6,134 nt of DNA from Terriglobus sp. (GTDB lineage Bacteria > Acidobacteriota > Terriglobia > Terriglobales > Acidobacteriaceae): NCBI GenBank assembly GCA_023265355.1, contig JAHFTZ010000161.1:1-6134 (forward strand), in the 5' to 3' direction. Position numbers and translations under genes: made by a program. Below, one piece after another: positions 1-6,134 of the stretch. Below the pieces are notes generated by a model. It was not told where the DNA came from, made no database searches, and saw only the letters and a program-made list of their open reading frames with translations. The number at the start of each line of letters is the position of its first letter. Within the stretch, counting starts at the first letter, position 1.

Positions 1-251
1 TTGTGATTCACAATCCTGGGGCGCGGGATGTAACGGTGAGTCTCTTCGAGGCGTATGCGAACTCGCATCAGGCGCAGGTCGTACAGGCGCAGGCAAACAG
101 GACGTTGGAGGTTCCTCTAAAAGCGATGGAGGGGTGGTTTGATCTCTCCGTCACGTTGAAAGAGGATGCGGGATTCTTGCGGCGCTTTGCCGGGCATGTG
201 GAAGATGGCAGGCCGAGTACGAGTGATCCCGGTTTGATCCGAAGTTCGTAG
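1..251 (+). CDS. C-terminal end of a phosphocholine-type phospholipase C (5' truncated by the window)
   Basis: The reading frame is open from the left edge (first full codon at position 3) to a TAG at 249-251, giving about 82 residues. The GTG at position 3 is an internal codon, not a start. The tail contains GWFDLSVTL, then GFLRRFAGHVEDGRPSTSDP. This run is typical of the small beta-rich C-terminal repeat domain of bacterial phosphocholine-specific phospholipases C (the PlcH/PlcN type). Full-length members are about 700 residues, exported by Tat, and cleave phosphatidylcholine or sphingomyelin into a diacyl lipid and phosphocholine; the catalytic N-terminal part lies outside this window. The end looks intact, with no sign of truncation. 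Only the C-terminal domain is visible, so substrate preference cannot be judged. Recognition rests on remembered family motifs. Confidence 0.72.
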   Translation, partial: VIHNPGARDVTVSLFEAYANSHQAQVVQAQANRTLEVPLKAMEGWFDLSVTLKEDAGFLRRFAGHVEDGRPSTSDPGLIRSS

Positions 252-660
252 ACCGTCTGTCCGACAGTTGTCTTCGATCCCACGGGAAAGCGTGCGCTGG
301 CAACCACGCATCCGCCCAGCTTGGTGTCATTCTGCGCATTGGTGGAGCTTCCGGTTGTTGGGTAGTAGCGTCGCGGAAGAAGCGCGCGACGCCACCGATT
401 TCATAGTCCATCCGGCCTTCGACCTGATCTTGATGGTCGGCAGGATCCGTTTGGGGGGCGGTATCATTCCGGGCGTAGTCGCCATGTTGACCTCCAGAGC
501 CCGTAGAACGATCATAGGCCTGCAGTTGCTGCCTCTGTTTGGATTTGATCTCGGACAGATATCGTTCTGTGCATTTAAAAATGCCATCTCCGGCATCGTT
601 AAAGTCGATCGGATTTTCCGTTTGCGTAGAATGGGCGAAACCTGCATCCCCAATCTCCTT
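252..660 (-). other. Possible unrecognised gene or gene remnant, minus strand
   Basis: Directly after a TAA (complement of 661-663), one minus-strand frame stays open from 660 to 151, about 170 codons, and so fills the gap. Its translation is hydrophilic and plausible as protein, for example GIFKCTERYLSEIKSKQRQ, then MDYEIGGVARFFRDATTQQ. Codons often begin with a purine or G, as in real genes. After about position 375 a different minus frame looks better (TNAQNDTKLGGCVVASARF), which would fit one frameshift in a decayed gene. Against this, there is no good start codon in the first frame, I do not recognise a family, and the frame also crosses the phospholipase tail. An AAGGAG seven bases before an ATG (complement of 647-645) belongs to another frame that looks non-coding. 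Chance openness is a real alternative. Confidence 0.2.
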
Positions 661-664
661 TTAA

Positions 665-670
665 AAGAGG
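665..670 (+). promoter_or_regulatory. Ribosome binding site deciding the TTG start of the M24 gene
   Basis: AAGAGG lies seven bases upstream of the TTG at 678-680. No other start codon in this frame is as well placed. The residues that follow directly form a twin-arginine signal, so the site and the signal peptide support the same unusual start. Confidence 0.6.
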
Positions 671-677
671 CCCTCCT

Positions 678-1964
678 TTGGATCGTCGCCATTTTCTGCA
701 AACCAGTCTGCTTGCAACGCCTTCCGCATTGGCTTTTGGACAACGGCCAGAGCACAGGTCGGAAGGTTCTTCTCGTCCGCTGCCGGCTGCGATCGCGGCA
801 CTCAAGAACCGCAAGGCCGAAGCGGTGCCCATCACGCTCGCCGAGCGGGAAGCTCGCTTCGAAACCGCACGCCGGTTGATGAAGGAAGAGAAGATCGACG
901 CCATCCTCCTGGCGGGCAGCACGTCTCTGGTGTACTTCACCGGCATGCGGTTGGGAAACAGCGAACGCATGTTCTGTTTTGTGATTCCTCAGAAGGGCGA
1001 CGCGTTCGTCGTCTGTCCGGCGTTTGAGAAAGACCGGATGATGGAGCGGATGAATCTTCTTCCGGGAGGCGCGACGATCCGCATCTACACCTGGCAGGAG
1101 CACGAAAGTCCTTACGCTCTGGTACGTAAGGGGCTTGCTGATGGAGGCGTGAACTCGGGCACACTGGGCATCGAGGAGAAGACCCCTTTCGTCTATGCCA
1201 ACGAGATCGCCAAGGCCTGTGGCAATCTGCACGTGGTGGATGCTACACCGGTGATCGCCGGCTGCCGCATGATCAAAAGTCCCGCAGAGTTAGCGCTGAT
1301 GAAGCTGGCCTGCTCTGTAACGCTGCAAGTCTACGAAGCCGTATGGAAGTCTGCGCATCCGGGCCTGACCACGGCGGAGTTCAGCGAGATGTGCGATGCG
1401 GCGTACCGGCACGTCGGCTTTCCCGGAGACACGAGCTGCCAGACCGGGATCTACAGCGCGTTGCCGCACGGATCCATCACGCCGCAGGTGATCAAGGAAA
1501 AGGACATCGTTCTGATCGACGATGGGTGCATGGTGGAAGGGTACGTCTCTGACCTCTCGCGTACCTTCGTCTACGGAAAACCGACGGACAAGATGCTGCG
1601 CGTCTTCGATGTGGTGCATCAGGCGCAGGCCGCGGCGCTGGCCGCGGCGAAGCCGGGAGTCGAGTGCCAGGCCGTGGATGCTGCTGCGCGCAAGGTCATC
1701 ACGGACGCCGGGTTTGGACCGGACTACAAAACCTTTACGCACCGCGTCGGCCATGGCATTGGCATGGATGGGCATGAGTGGACCTACCTGGTGCGCGGAA
1801 ACACGACGAAGCTGCGACCTGGGATGACCTTCTCGGATGAACCCGGTATCTATCTCAAGGGCGAGTTCGGCGTTCGGTTAGAGGATGACATGGCCATCAC
1901 GGAGCATGGTGCCGAGATGATGACGCCCACGAGTCCTTCGCTGACACAGCCTTTCTCCAGCTAG
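678..1964 (+). CDS. Exported M24-family Xaa-Pro peptidase (aminopeptidase P/prolidase-like)
   Basis: A 428-residue metallopeptidase predicted to cleave next to proline in peptides. The TTG start follows AAGAGG at good spacing. Residues 2-8 (DRRHFLQ) match a Tat twin-arginine motif, followed by a hydrophobic stretch and an ALA cleavage site near residue 19, so it probably acts in the periplasm or is lipid-free and secreted. Residues about 54-190 resemble the creatinase/prolidase N-terminal domain and about 200-415 the pita-bread catalytic fold. All five expected metal ligands are present: Asp281 (LIDDG), Asp292 (SDLSRTF), His359 (GHGIGMDGHE), Glu388 (DEPGIY) and Glu402 (RLEDD). The conserved substrate histidine is His264 (ALPHGS). 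The length is normal for the family and nothing is missing. Whether it prefers dipeptides or longer Xaa-Pro peptides, or is a creatinase-like hydrolase, cannot be read from the sequence. It is followed by a terminator, so it ends its transcript. Confidence 0.9.
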   Translation: MDRRHFLQTSLLATPSALAFGQRPEHRSEGSSRPLPAAIAALKNRKAEAVPITLAEREARFETARRLMKEEKIDAILLAGSTSLVYFTGMRLGNSERMFCFVIPQKGDAFVVCPAFEKDRMMERMNLLPGGATIRIYTWQEHESPYALVRKGLADGGVNSGTLGIEEKTPFVYANEIAKACGNLHVVDATPVIAGCRMIKSPAELALMKLACSVTLQVYEAVWKSAHPGLTTAEFSEMCDAAYRHVGFPGDTSCQTGIYSALPHGSITPQVIKEKDIVLIDDGCMVEGYVSDLSRTFVYGKPTDKMLRVFDVVHQAQAAALAAAKPGVECQAVDAAARKVITDAGFGPDYKTFTHRVGHGIGMDGHEWTYLVRGNTTKLRPGMTFSDEPGIYLKGEFGVRLEDDMAITEHGAEMMTPTSPSLTQPFSS

Positions 1965-1996
1965 ACGAAAGCACAGGTTGATTTCGGGGAAGTTAC

Positions 1997-2042
1997 AAAA
2001 ACGGCGACTTTGTAAATAAAAATGCGAAAGTCGCCGTTTTTT
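1997..2042. terminator. Strong intrinsic terminator, probably bidirectional
   Basis: A perfect 15-bp inverted repeat: arm AAAAACGGCGACTTT at 1997-2011, a 15-base loop, and the complementary arm at 2027-2041. The right arm ends in a run of six T (2037-2042), and the left arm begins with five A. It would therefore also serve as a terminator on the minus strand. It lies 32 bases after the M24 stop codon and separates that gene from the receptor. Confidence 0.92.
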
Positions 2043-2043
2043 C

Positions 2044-2072
2044 TTGCGTTAGCGCGTACGTGGTTCTATTGT
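2044..2072 (+). promoter_or_regulatory. Weak sigma-70-like promoter candidate for the receptor gene
   Basis: TTGCGT (2044-2049) and TATTGT (2067-2072) are separated by exactly 17 bases, directly after the upstream terminator. The boxes match the consensus at 3 and 4 of 6 positions. If real, transcription would start near 2079 and leave an untranslated leader of about 150 bases. Position and spacing are the main support. Confidence 0.25.
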
Positions 2073-2103
2073 TGGACAAATCACCTCATTCAAATCGAGC
2101 GCG

Positions 2104-2205
2104 GTCTTGTATCCAAGACTGTGTAGGAGAGCTTTGCGCTCACCGCCGAACACGTGCATCTTTTCTCACCCGTTGGGATGTAACTGAAGCGAAAGATTCG
2201 CTCAG
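2104..2205 (+). promoter_or_regulatory. Structured 5' leader of the TonB-dependent receptor gene
   Basis: Three small hairpins lie in tandem. The first has arms GTCTTG and CAAGAC (2104-2109, 2114-2119). The second has arms GAGC and GCTC (2129-2132, 2138-2141). The third is the best: CTGAAGCGAA (2184-2193) pairs with TTCGCTCAG (2197-2205) as nine base pairs with one bulged A and an AGA loop. The third ends 11 bases before the AGGAG of the receptor gene, where it could influence ribosome access. No known riboswitch is recognised, and a functional role is conjecture. Confidence 0.35.
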
Positions 2206-2216
2206 CAGAAAAGTAT

Positions 2217-2221
2217 AGGAG
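2217..2221 (+). promoter_or_regulatory. Ribosome binding site of the TonB-dependent receptor gene
   Basis: AGGAG is ten bases from the ATG at 2232, slightly long spacing. It is flanked by a repeated AAGTAT (2211-2216 and 2228-2233) and is partly self-complementary with the CTCC at 2224-2227. Confidence 0.75.
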
Positions 2222-2231
2222 AACTCCAAGT

Positions 2232-5200
2232 ATGAAGTTATTTCCGAGGCAAGTGAAGTTGGTCCTGATGTTGTTTGCACTTGCACTGACGCAAGTTATG
2301 ACGGCGCAGACGTTTCGTGGCGGTATCGCGGGTACGGTGCAGGACAGCAGCGGCGCAGTGGTTCCTAATGCCAAGATCTCTTTGACTGGCACAGACACGG
2401 GCTATAAGCGCGAATTGGAATCCACCAGCTCTGGCGACTACACCTTCCCCGATCTTCCTCTCGGAAATTACTCCATCGAGGTCTCATCCGCAGGCTTTCA
2501 GACCACGAAGATCGATAAGATCGCGGTGCGCCCAGGTCAGGTCTACTCTCTAGAGATCAAGCTCGGCGTCTCGACGTCGACGGAACGTGTTGAGGTCAAC
2601 GCGGCAGCGGTCTCTCTGGATACCGTTTCTTCGACGAATAACGCCGTCGTCAATGAGAAGGCTGTAGAAAATATGCCCCTCAACGGTCGCGACTTCACGC
2701 AGCTCATCAAGATCGTTCCTGGATACAACGGTGCAGGTTCTCTGAACGGAACGCGTACGAACCAGAACAACTACCAGATCGACGGTGCCGACAATAACGA
2801 TATCTGGCAGAACGGCGCAGCAGCCAATCAGGGCGGCGTAGGTTCTATCGCCGGTGTAACGATCCCGATCGACGCGATCGATCAGTTCACCGTTCAGTCG
2901 CAGGCCAATGCAGAGTCCGGTCGTAACGGTGGCGGTCTTATCTCGCTCGCCATCAAGTCCGGTACGAATCGCATCCACGGAACGGCGTATTACTTCAACC
3001 GCAACGAGTTCTTCGCAGCGCGCAGCCCGTTCCTTAAGGACACGGATCGCAAGCCCGCTCTCCGCAACCAGCAGTTCGGCGGTTCGATCGGCGGCCCCGT
3101 CGTTCATGACAAGCTCTTCTACTTCGTGAACTATGAGCGGCAGAAGTACACCATCGCGAACTCTGCTTCTGCAACAGAGCCGACCGCTCTCTACGTGGCT
3201 CAGGCGACCGCGCTTCTTACGTCTCATGGAATCCCTGTGAACCCGCTCTCGCTTAGCGTGCTTTCGCTATGGCCACAAGGCAACAAGAACTCCGGCCCCG
3301 CCGCAAACGGCAACTTTCTCGATACCAACCCACAGCGTGGCTACAGCGATAACTCGATTGGCAAGATCGATTGGACGATCACGCCACGCCAGCAGCTCTC
3401 CGCGCGTGCCTTCATCGGCACGGGCCGTCAGTTTGCCAACGCTGGTCCAAACATCTCCGATTACTATCAGGTCGCACCAGATATCACGCAGAACTTTACC
3501 GTCGTTCACAACTGGGCGGTTTCGGATCACATCTCGAACCAGCTCCTCGCGGGCGTAGGTGTCTTCAACCAGACGTTCAATGACCAGAACCACAGCCAGA
3601 ACATCCCGGCGCTTGGTCTTAACACTGGTGTGACCGACCCCTCGCTCTTCGGCGCTCCCACCATCACCATCAGCTCCTCTTCGGACTTCGATCAGGTTGG
3701 CCCCACTCAGCCCCTTGGACGTAAGGACTACACCGGTCATCTCACCGACACGCTGACCTGGCTGAAGGGCAAGCACCAGTTCCGCGTCGGCGGTGAGTTC
3801 CGTCGCAATTACATGGATCTGCAGTACCAGCGCAACGTCCGTGGAACCTTTACCTTCTCGGGCAACGCCACGGCGATCAACGCGACGACCGGACAGCCTG
3901 GTGTCGCGCTCCCTGCCGGAGCAACCTCCTATGCTGCGGATAACACCACGCAGGCCGTCAAAGGACTTGCCGACTACCTCGCGGGGTACGTAGCGTCTTC
4001 TTCCTTTACGCAGGGTTCGCTGCGCCGTGGTATCTACAACAAGGCGTTCGATATCTTCGCGCAGGACACCTACACGCTTCTTCCCTCACTGACTCTGAAT
4101 TACGGTGTGCGTTATACCTACAACGGACCCTTCACCTCGAACGGCGTGATCTCGGGCTTCCGTCCGGGCGCAGCGAACACCGATGGTTATGGTTTGCAGA
4201 TCGTTGGTCAGGGCCTCGACTCCATCTACGGTTCCAACAAGACCAACTTTGCTCCGCGCTTCGGCTTCTCGGCTCAGCCATCGCAGAAGATGGTGATTCG
4301 CGGAACGTACGGTATCTACTTCGACGTTCCTAACTGGAACGGCTTCTTCGACAACCGTCCAGGCAATGGTGGTGCAGCCGGTGTTCAGGCAAATCCAACC
4401 GGCACGACCCCTGTACTGAATCTGAGCCGCAGCTTGTACCAGTGGCAGACCGGTGTGAATCCCTTTGTGGGTGCCTCCATTCCCGCGGCACTCGGTCTCT
4501 CCACCGTCGACCCCAACTTCAAAACGGCCTATGTGCAGAACTTCAACCTGAACACGCAGTACCAGATCAGCCGCAACACGATGTTGCAGATCAGCTACGT
4601 CGGTTCGCTCGGCCGTCGTCTGTTCCGCCTTCGTGACATCAACCAGGCACGCCCCGGAATCGGTGCGACCGTAGCTGCACTCCAGCCGCGTCGCCCCTTC
4701 TACACGGACACACGTCTGGCGAACCGCACGACGATCGCGGCTATCAACCAGATGGAAAGCAAAGCAGCCTCCAACTACCACTCGCTTCAGGCCATGCTGC
4801 GCACCAGCAGCTTCCACGGTCTGACCGCACAGGGCTCCTACACCTTCGGTCATGCCTTCGATAACGTATCGGGTACCCGCGGCTTCGCTCCGCAGGATTC
4901 GACCAACATCGATGGAGAGTACGGCAGCGCAGACTTCGACGTGCGCCATACCTTCAACGGCTACATCGTCTACGAAGTGCCGAAGTTCACCGATCACGCG
5001 CAGCTCTTCACGCGTGGCTGGCAGGTCAACTCCTTCATCACCGCTTACACTGGCACGCCGTTCTCTGCGAAGCTGGGCAGCACGGACAACAGCGGCACGG
5101 GCGAACTTCAGGATCGTCTGAATCAGATTGGTGATCCTAAGGCGGGCCTGAACCGTCAGTTGGTTCGTCCTGCTGGCGCAACACCCTACGTCCAGTGGTA

Positions 5201-5519
5201 TACGGGTTCAGCGTTCCAGCTGGCGCCTGCGGGCACCTTCGGAACTACCGCACGCAATGCCTTTCGCGGACCTGGATTCGCTACAGTCGATGCGGCTGTT
5301 GTGAAAAACACCTACATCCACGAAGGCATCAACGTGCAACTGCGTGCAGAGATGTTCAACATCTTCAACCGCATGAACCTGGCGAACCCCAGCCTCTCCG
5401 GTGCGCCGACGGGCAGCTCTTTCGGTCGCAGCACAAACACCCGTTCCAACAGCGGCGCACCTGGCATCGGGCCAGGCGAGCCGTTCAACGTACAGCTCGC
5501 GGGCAAGATCATTTTCTAA
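2232..5519 (+). CDS. Oar-like TonB-dependent outer-membrane receptor with N-terminal carboxypeptidase-regulatory domain
   Basis: A 1095-residue outer-membrane protein. A Sec signal peptide (KLFPRQVK, then a hydrophobic core) probably ends at Ala25. Residues about 29-115 form a carboxypeptidase-regulatory-like beta-sandwich (GTVQDSSGAVVPNAKISLTG, then GDYTFPDLPLGNYSIEV). A plug domain follows at about 120-245, with PLNGRDF (149-155) and YQIDGADNND (181-190). The beta-barrel occupies the rest, opening with IKSGTNRIHGTAYYF, NQQFGGSIGGPV (279-290) and LFYFVNYERQ. The protein ends in an aromatic Phe, as expected for an outer-membrane assembly signal. These motifs are characteristic of the Oar-like receptors that are very numerous in Acidobacteriota. 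Such proteins are thought to import or bind large substrates with energy from TonB-ExbB-ExbD. The ligand is unknown; neighbouring peptidases make peptides a reasonable guess. TERVEVNA (117-124) could act as a TonB box, but this is weak. No SusD-type partner is visible. The start is supported by AGGAG and the signal peptide. Confidence 0.93.
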   Translation: MKLFPRQVKLVLMLFALALTQVMTAQTFRGGIAGTVQDSSGAVVPNAKISLTGTDTGYKRELESTSSGDYTFPDLPLGNYSIEVSSAGFQTTKIDKIAVRPGQVYSLEIKLGVSTSTERVEVNAAAVSLDTVSSTNNAVVNEKAVENMPLNGRDFTQLIKIVPGYNGAGSLNGTRTNQNNYQIDGADNNDIWQNGAAANQGGVGSIAGVTIPIDAIDQFTVQSQANAESGRNGGGLISLAIKSGTNRIHGTAYYFNRNEFFAARSPFLKDTDRKPALRNQQFGGSIGGPVVHDKLFYFVNYERQKYTIANSASATEPTALYVAQATALLTSHGIPVNPLSLSVLSLWPQGNKNSGPAANGNFLDTNPQRGYSDNSIGKIDWTITPRQQLSARAFIGTGRQFANAGPNISDYYQVAPDITQNFTVVHNWAVSDHISNQLLAGVGVFNQTFNDQNHSQNIPALGLNTGVTDPSLFGAPTITISSSSDFDQVGPTQPLGRKDYTGHLTDTLTWLKGKHQFRVGGEFRRNYMDLQYQRNVRGTFTFSGNATAINATTGQPGVALPAGATSYAADNTTQAVKGLADYLAGYVASSSFTQGSLRRGIYNKAFDIFAQDTYTLLPSLTLNYGVRYTYNGPFTSNGVISGFRPGAANTDGYGLQIVGQGLDSIYGSNKTNFAPRFGFSAQPSQKMVIRGTYGIYFDVPNWNGFFDNRPGNGGAAGVQANPTGTTPVLNLSRSLYQWQTGVNPFVGASIPAALGLSTVDPNFKTAYVQNFNLNTQYQISRNTMLQISYVGSLGRRLFRLRDINQARPGIGATVAALQPRRPFYTDTRLANRTTIAAINQMESKAASNYHSLQAMLRTSSFHGLTAQGSYTFGHAFDNVSGTRGFAPQDSTNIDGEYGSADFDVRHTFNGYIVYEVPKFTDHAQLFTRGWQVNSFITAYTGTPFSAKLGSTDNSGTGELQDRLNQIGDPKAGLNRQLVRPAGATPYVQWYTGSAFQLAPAGTFGTTARNAFRGPGFATVDAAVVKNTYIHEGINVQLRAEMFNIFNRMNLANPSLSGAPTGSSFGRSTNTRSNSGAPGIGPGEPFNVQLAGKIIF

Positions 5520-5540
5520 CTTGCACCTAACAAGCAAACG

Positions 5541-5578
5541 AACACAGGCTGAGAGCGAAATCGTTCTCAGCCTGTGTT
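5541..5578 (+). terminator. Strong hairpin after the receptor gene, lacking a U-tract
   Basis: A perfect 14-bp inverted repeat (5541-5554 with 5565-5578; AACACAGGCTGAGA and its complement) surrounds a ten-base loop, GCGAAATCGT. Part of the loop can pair further (GCG with CGT, one G-U), leaving an AAAT tip. It begins 21 bases after the receptor stop. The right arm is followed by GCGTGTGATGG, not a T-run, so classical intrinsic termination is doubtful. It could instead be a transcript-stabilising 3' hairpin or a partial terminator before the M28 gene. Confidence 0.6.
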
Positions 5579-5614
5579 GCGTGTGATGGTTTTTCAATCG
5601 AACAACGACGAAAC

Positions 5615-5619
5615 AGGAG
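5615..5619 (+). promoter_or_regulatory. Ribosome binding site of the M28 peptidase gene
   Basis: AGGAG six bases upstream of the ATG at 5626, an ideal spacing that fixes this start. Confidence 0.8.
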
Positions 5620-5625
5620 ATCGCA

Positions 5626-6134
5626 ATGAAGCGTTTTGCAGTGATGTTGACAGGTGCGGCTTTATTGGCAACGCAGCCGGTGTTTGCGCAGATGGGTGCT
5701 CCAGGGCAGCGGCCCACAACCATGCCTGCGGTAGCAGGACCTCTGGCGGCGAAGTATAAGGCGGACGCGGACAAGATTTTGACAGCGGCGATGGCGGACA
5801 ACGAAGGCTACGCGGATCTGACGTATCTCTGCGACCACATTGGCAAGCGGCTGAGCGGAAGTCCTCAGCTCAACACCGCCGTGGAGTGGGGTGCTGACCT
5901 GATGAGGAAGGCGGGTCTGCAGAACGTGCAGATTCAGCCAGTGATGGTGCCGCACTGGGTGCGCGGCGGAGAGTCGGCGGCGCTTGTTGGTCCGGTGAAG
6001 AAGCCCCTGCACATGCTGGGACTGGGCATGAGCGTGGGCACATCGAAGGAAGGCATTACGGCGGATGTCGTCTTCGTGCATGACTTCGCCGAGTTGGATG
6101 CGCTGCCGGACGCGCGGGTCAAGGGAAAGATCGT
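5626..6134 (+). CDS. Secreted M28-family metallopeptidase, carboxypeptidase Q-like (3' truncated by the window)
   Basis: The ATG follows AGGAG, and the frame stays open to the right edge, giving 169 complete codons. Residues 1-21 form a Sec signal peptide (MKRFAVMLTG, a hydrophobic core, then VFA before Gln22). From about residue 60 the sequence matches the N-terminal region of M28 carboxypeptidase Q-like enzymes: YADLTYLCDHIGKRLSGSP (62-80), then AVEWGADLMRKAGLQNV and VMVPHWVRGGESA (106-118). The end of the window enters the protease-associated insert (ARVKGKI). The zinc ligands and catalytic residues lie further downstream and cannot be checked. The family removes N- or C-terminal residues or dipeptides from peptides, usually with two zinc ions, and this one would act outside the cytoplasm. 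It begins 106 bases after the receptor stop in the same direction, so shared transcription is possible despite the hairpin between them. No separate promoter is evident. Confidence 0.88.
   Translation, partial: MKRFAVMLTGAALLATQPVFAQMGAPGQRPTTMPAVAGPLAAKYKADADKILTAAMADNEGYADLTYLCDHIGKRLSGSPQLNTAVEWGADLMRKAGLQNVQIQPVMVPHWVRGGESAALVGPVKKPLHMLGLGMSVGTSKEGITADVVFVHDFAELDALPDARVKGKI

Larger units (their letters stand above)
252..677. other. 426-base stretch without a convincing gene
   Basis: This separates the phospholipase stop from the TTG start of the M24 peptidase gene. I find no tRNA, no strong promoter match and no clear intrinsic terminator after the phospholipase gene. Small inverted repeats occur at 571-584 (arms GCATTT and AAATGC) and 581-596 (arms ATGCC and GGCAT), both too short to call. 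A plus-strand frame opens at 268 but runs on into the peptidase gene out of frame and reads as an unlikely protein rich in Arg, Trp and Cys. One minus-strand frame looks more protein-like and is listed separately. Confidence 0.6.

Noticed and set aside
571..596. Two overlapping short inverted repeats upstream of the M24 gene, considered as an operator
   Set aside because: Arms of five to six bases are expected by chance, and there is no adjacent promoter to give them meaning.
268..879. 203-codon plus-strand ORF across the gap and the start of the M24 gene
   Set aside because: It overlaps the well-supported M24 gene by 200 bases in another frame, has no ribosome site, and its Arg/Trp/Cys-rich translation looks like a shadow.
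327..1232. 301-codon minus-strand ORF, with AAGGAG before an internal ATG at 645-647
   Set aside because: Most of it is antisense to the M24 catalytic gene. In the gap it uses rare Leu, Ile and Arg codons and reads less like a protein than the neighbouring minus frame. The ribosome site is probably coincidence.
2134..2187. Possible 17-codon leader peptide starting with TTG
   Set aside because: The spacing from AGGAG is only four bases, the start codon is rare, and the peptide has no run of regulatory codons. It is kept only as a remark in the leader finding.
2550..3227. 225-codon minus-strand ORF inside the receptor gene
   Set aside because: Another antisense shadow; the Val/Arg/Asp-rich composition is typical of the reverse of a biased coding frame.
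4086..4997. 303-codon minus-strand ORF inside the receptor gene
   Set aside because: It is antisense to the beta-barrel coding region. Long antisense frames are common opposite GC-rich genes with biased codon use, and no domain or ribosome site is visible.
5208..5801. 197-codon minus-strand ORF spanning the receptor end, the hairpin and the M28 start
   Set aside because: It crosses two supported genes and a strong hairpin, and has no recognisable domain.

Overview
The window looks like a chromosomal stretch from an Acidobacteriota member, most likely a soil Terriglobia relative such as Terriglobus, Granulicella or Edaphobacter. The basis is a large Oar-like TonB-dependent receptor with an N-terminal carboxypeptidase-regulatory domain, a family strongly expanded in that phylum. 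It sits among exported peptidases, with moderately high GC and ordinary Shine-Dalgarno sites. The genus is inference from protein style, not from a marker gene.

Layout, all genes on the + strand. 1-251 is the 3' end of a gene matching the C-terminal end of phosphocholine-type phospholipase C. 252-677 is a 426-base gap with no convincing gene, although one minus-strand frame stays open across it and looks partly coding. 678-1964 encodes a complete M24 Xaa-Pro-type peptidase with a Tat-like signal and a TTG start. A perfect 15-bp hairpin terminator follows at 1997-2042. 2043-2231 is a leader with a weak promoter candidate and three small hairpins. 2232-5519 encodes the 1095-residue TonB-dependent receptor. 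A strong hairpin follows at 5541-5578. From 5626 to the right edge runs the 5' part of a secreted M28 metallopeptidase of the carboxypeptidase Q type.

Taken together, the three main genes suggest peptide scavenging: two exported peptidases would trim peptides outside the cytoplasm, and an outer-membrane receptor would bind or import a product. This is inferred from proximity and family. The terminator shows that the M24 gene and the receptor are separate transcription units, while the receptor and the M28 gene could share a transcript. I see no mobile element, CRISPR array, RNA gene or clearly new system; the window reads as ordinary accessory metabolism, with the gap and the receptor leader as the parts least explained.
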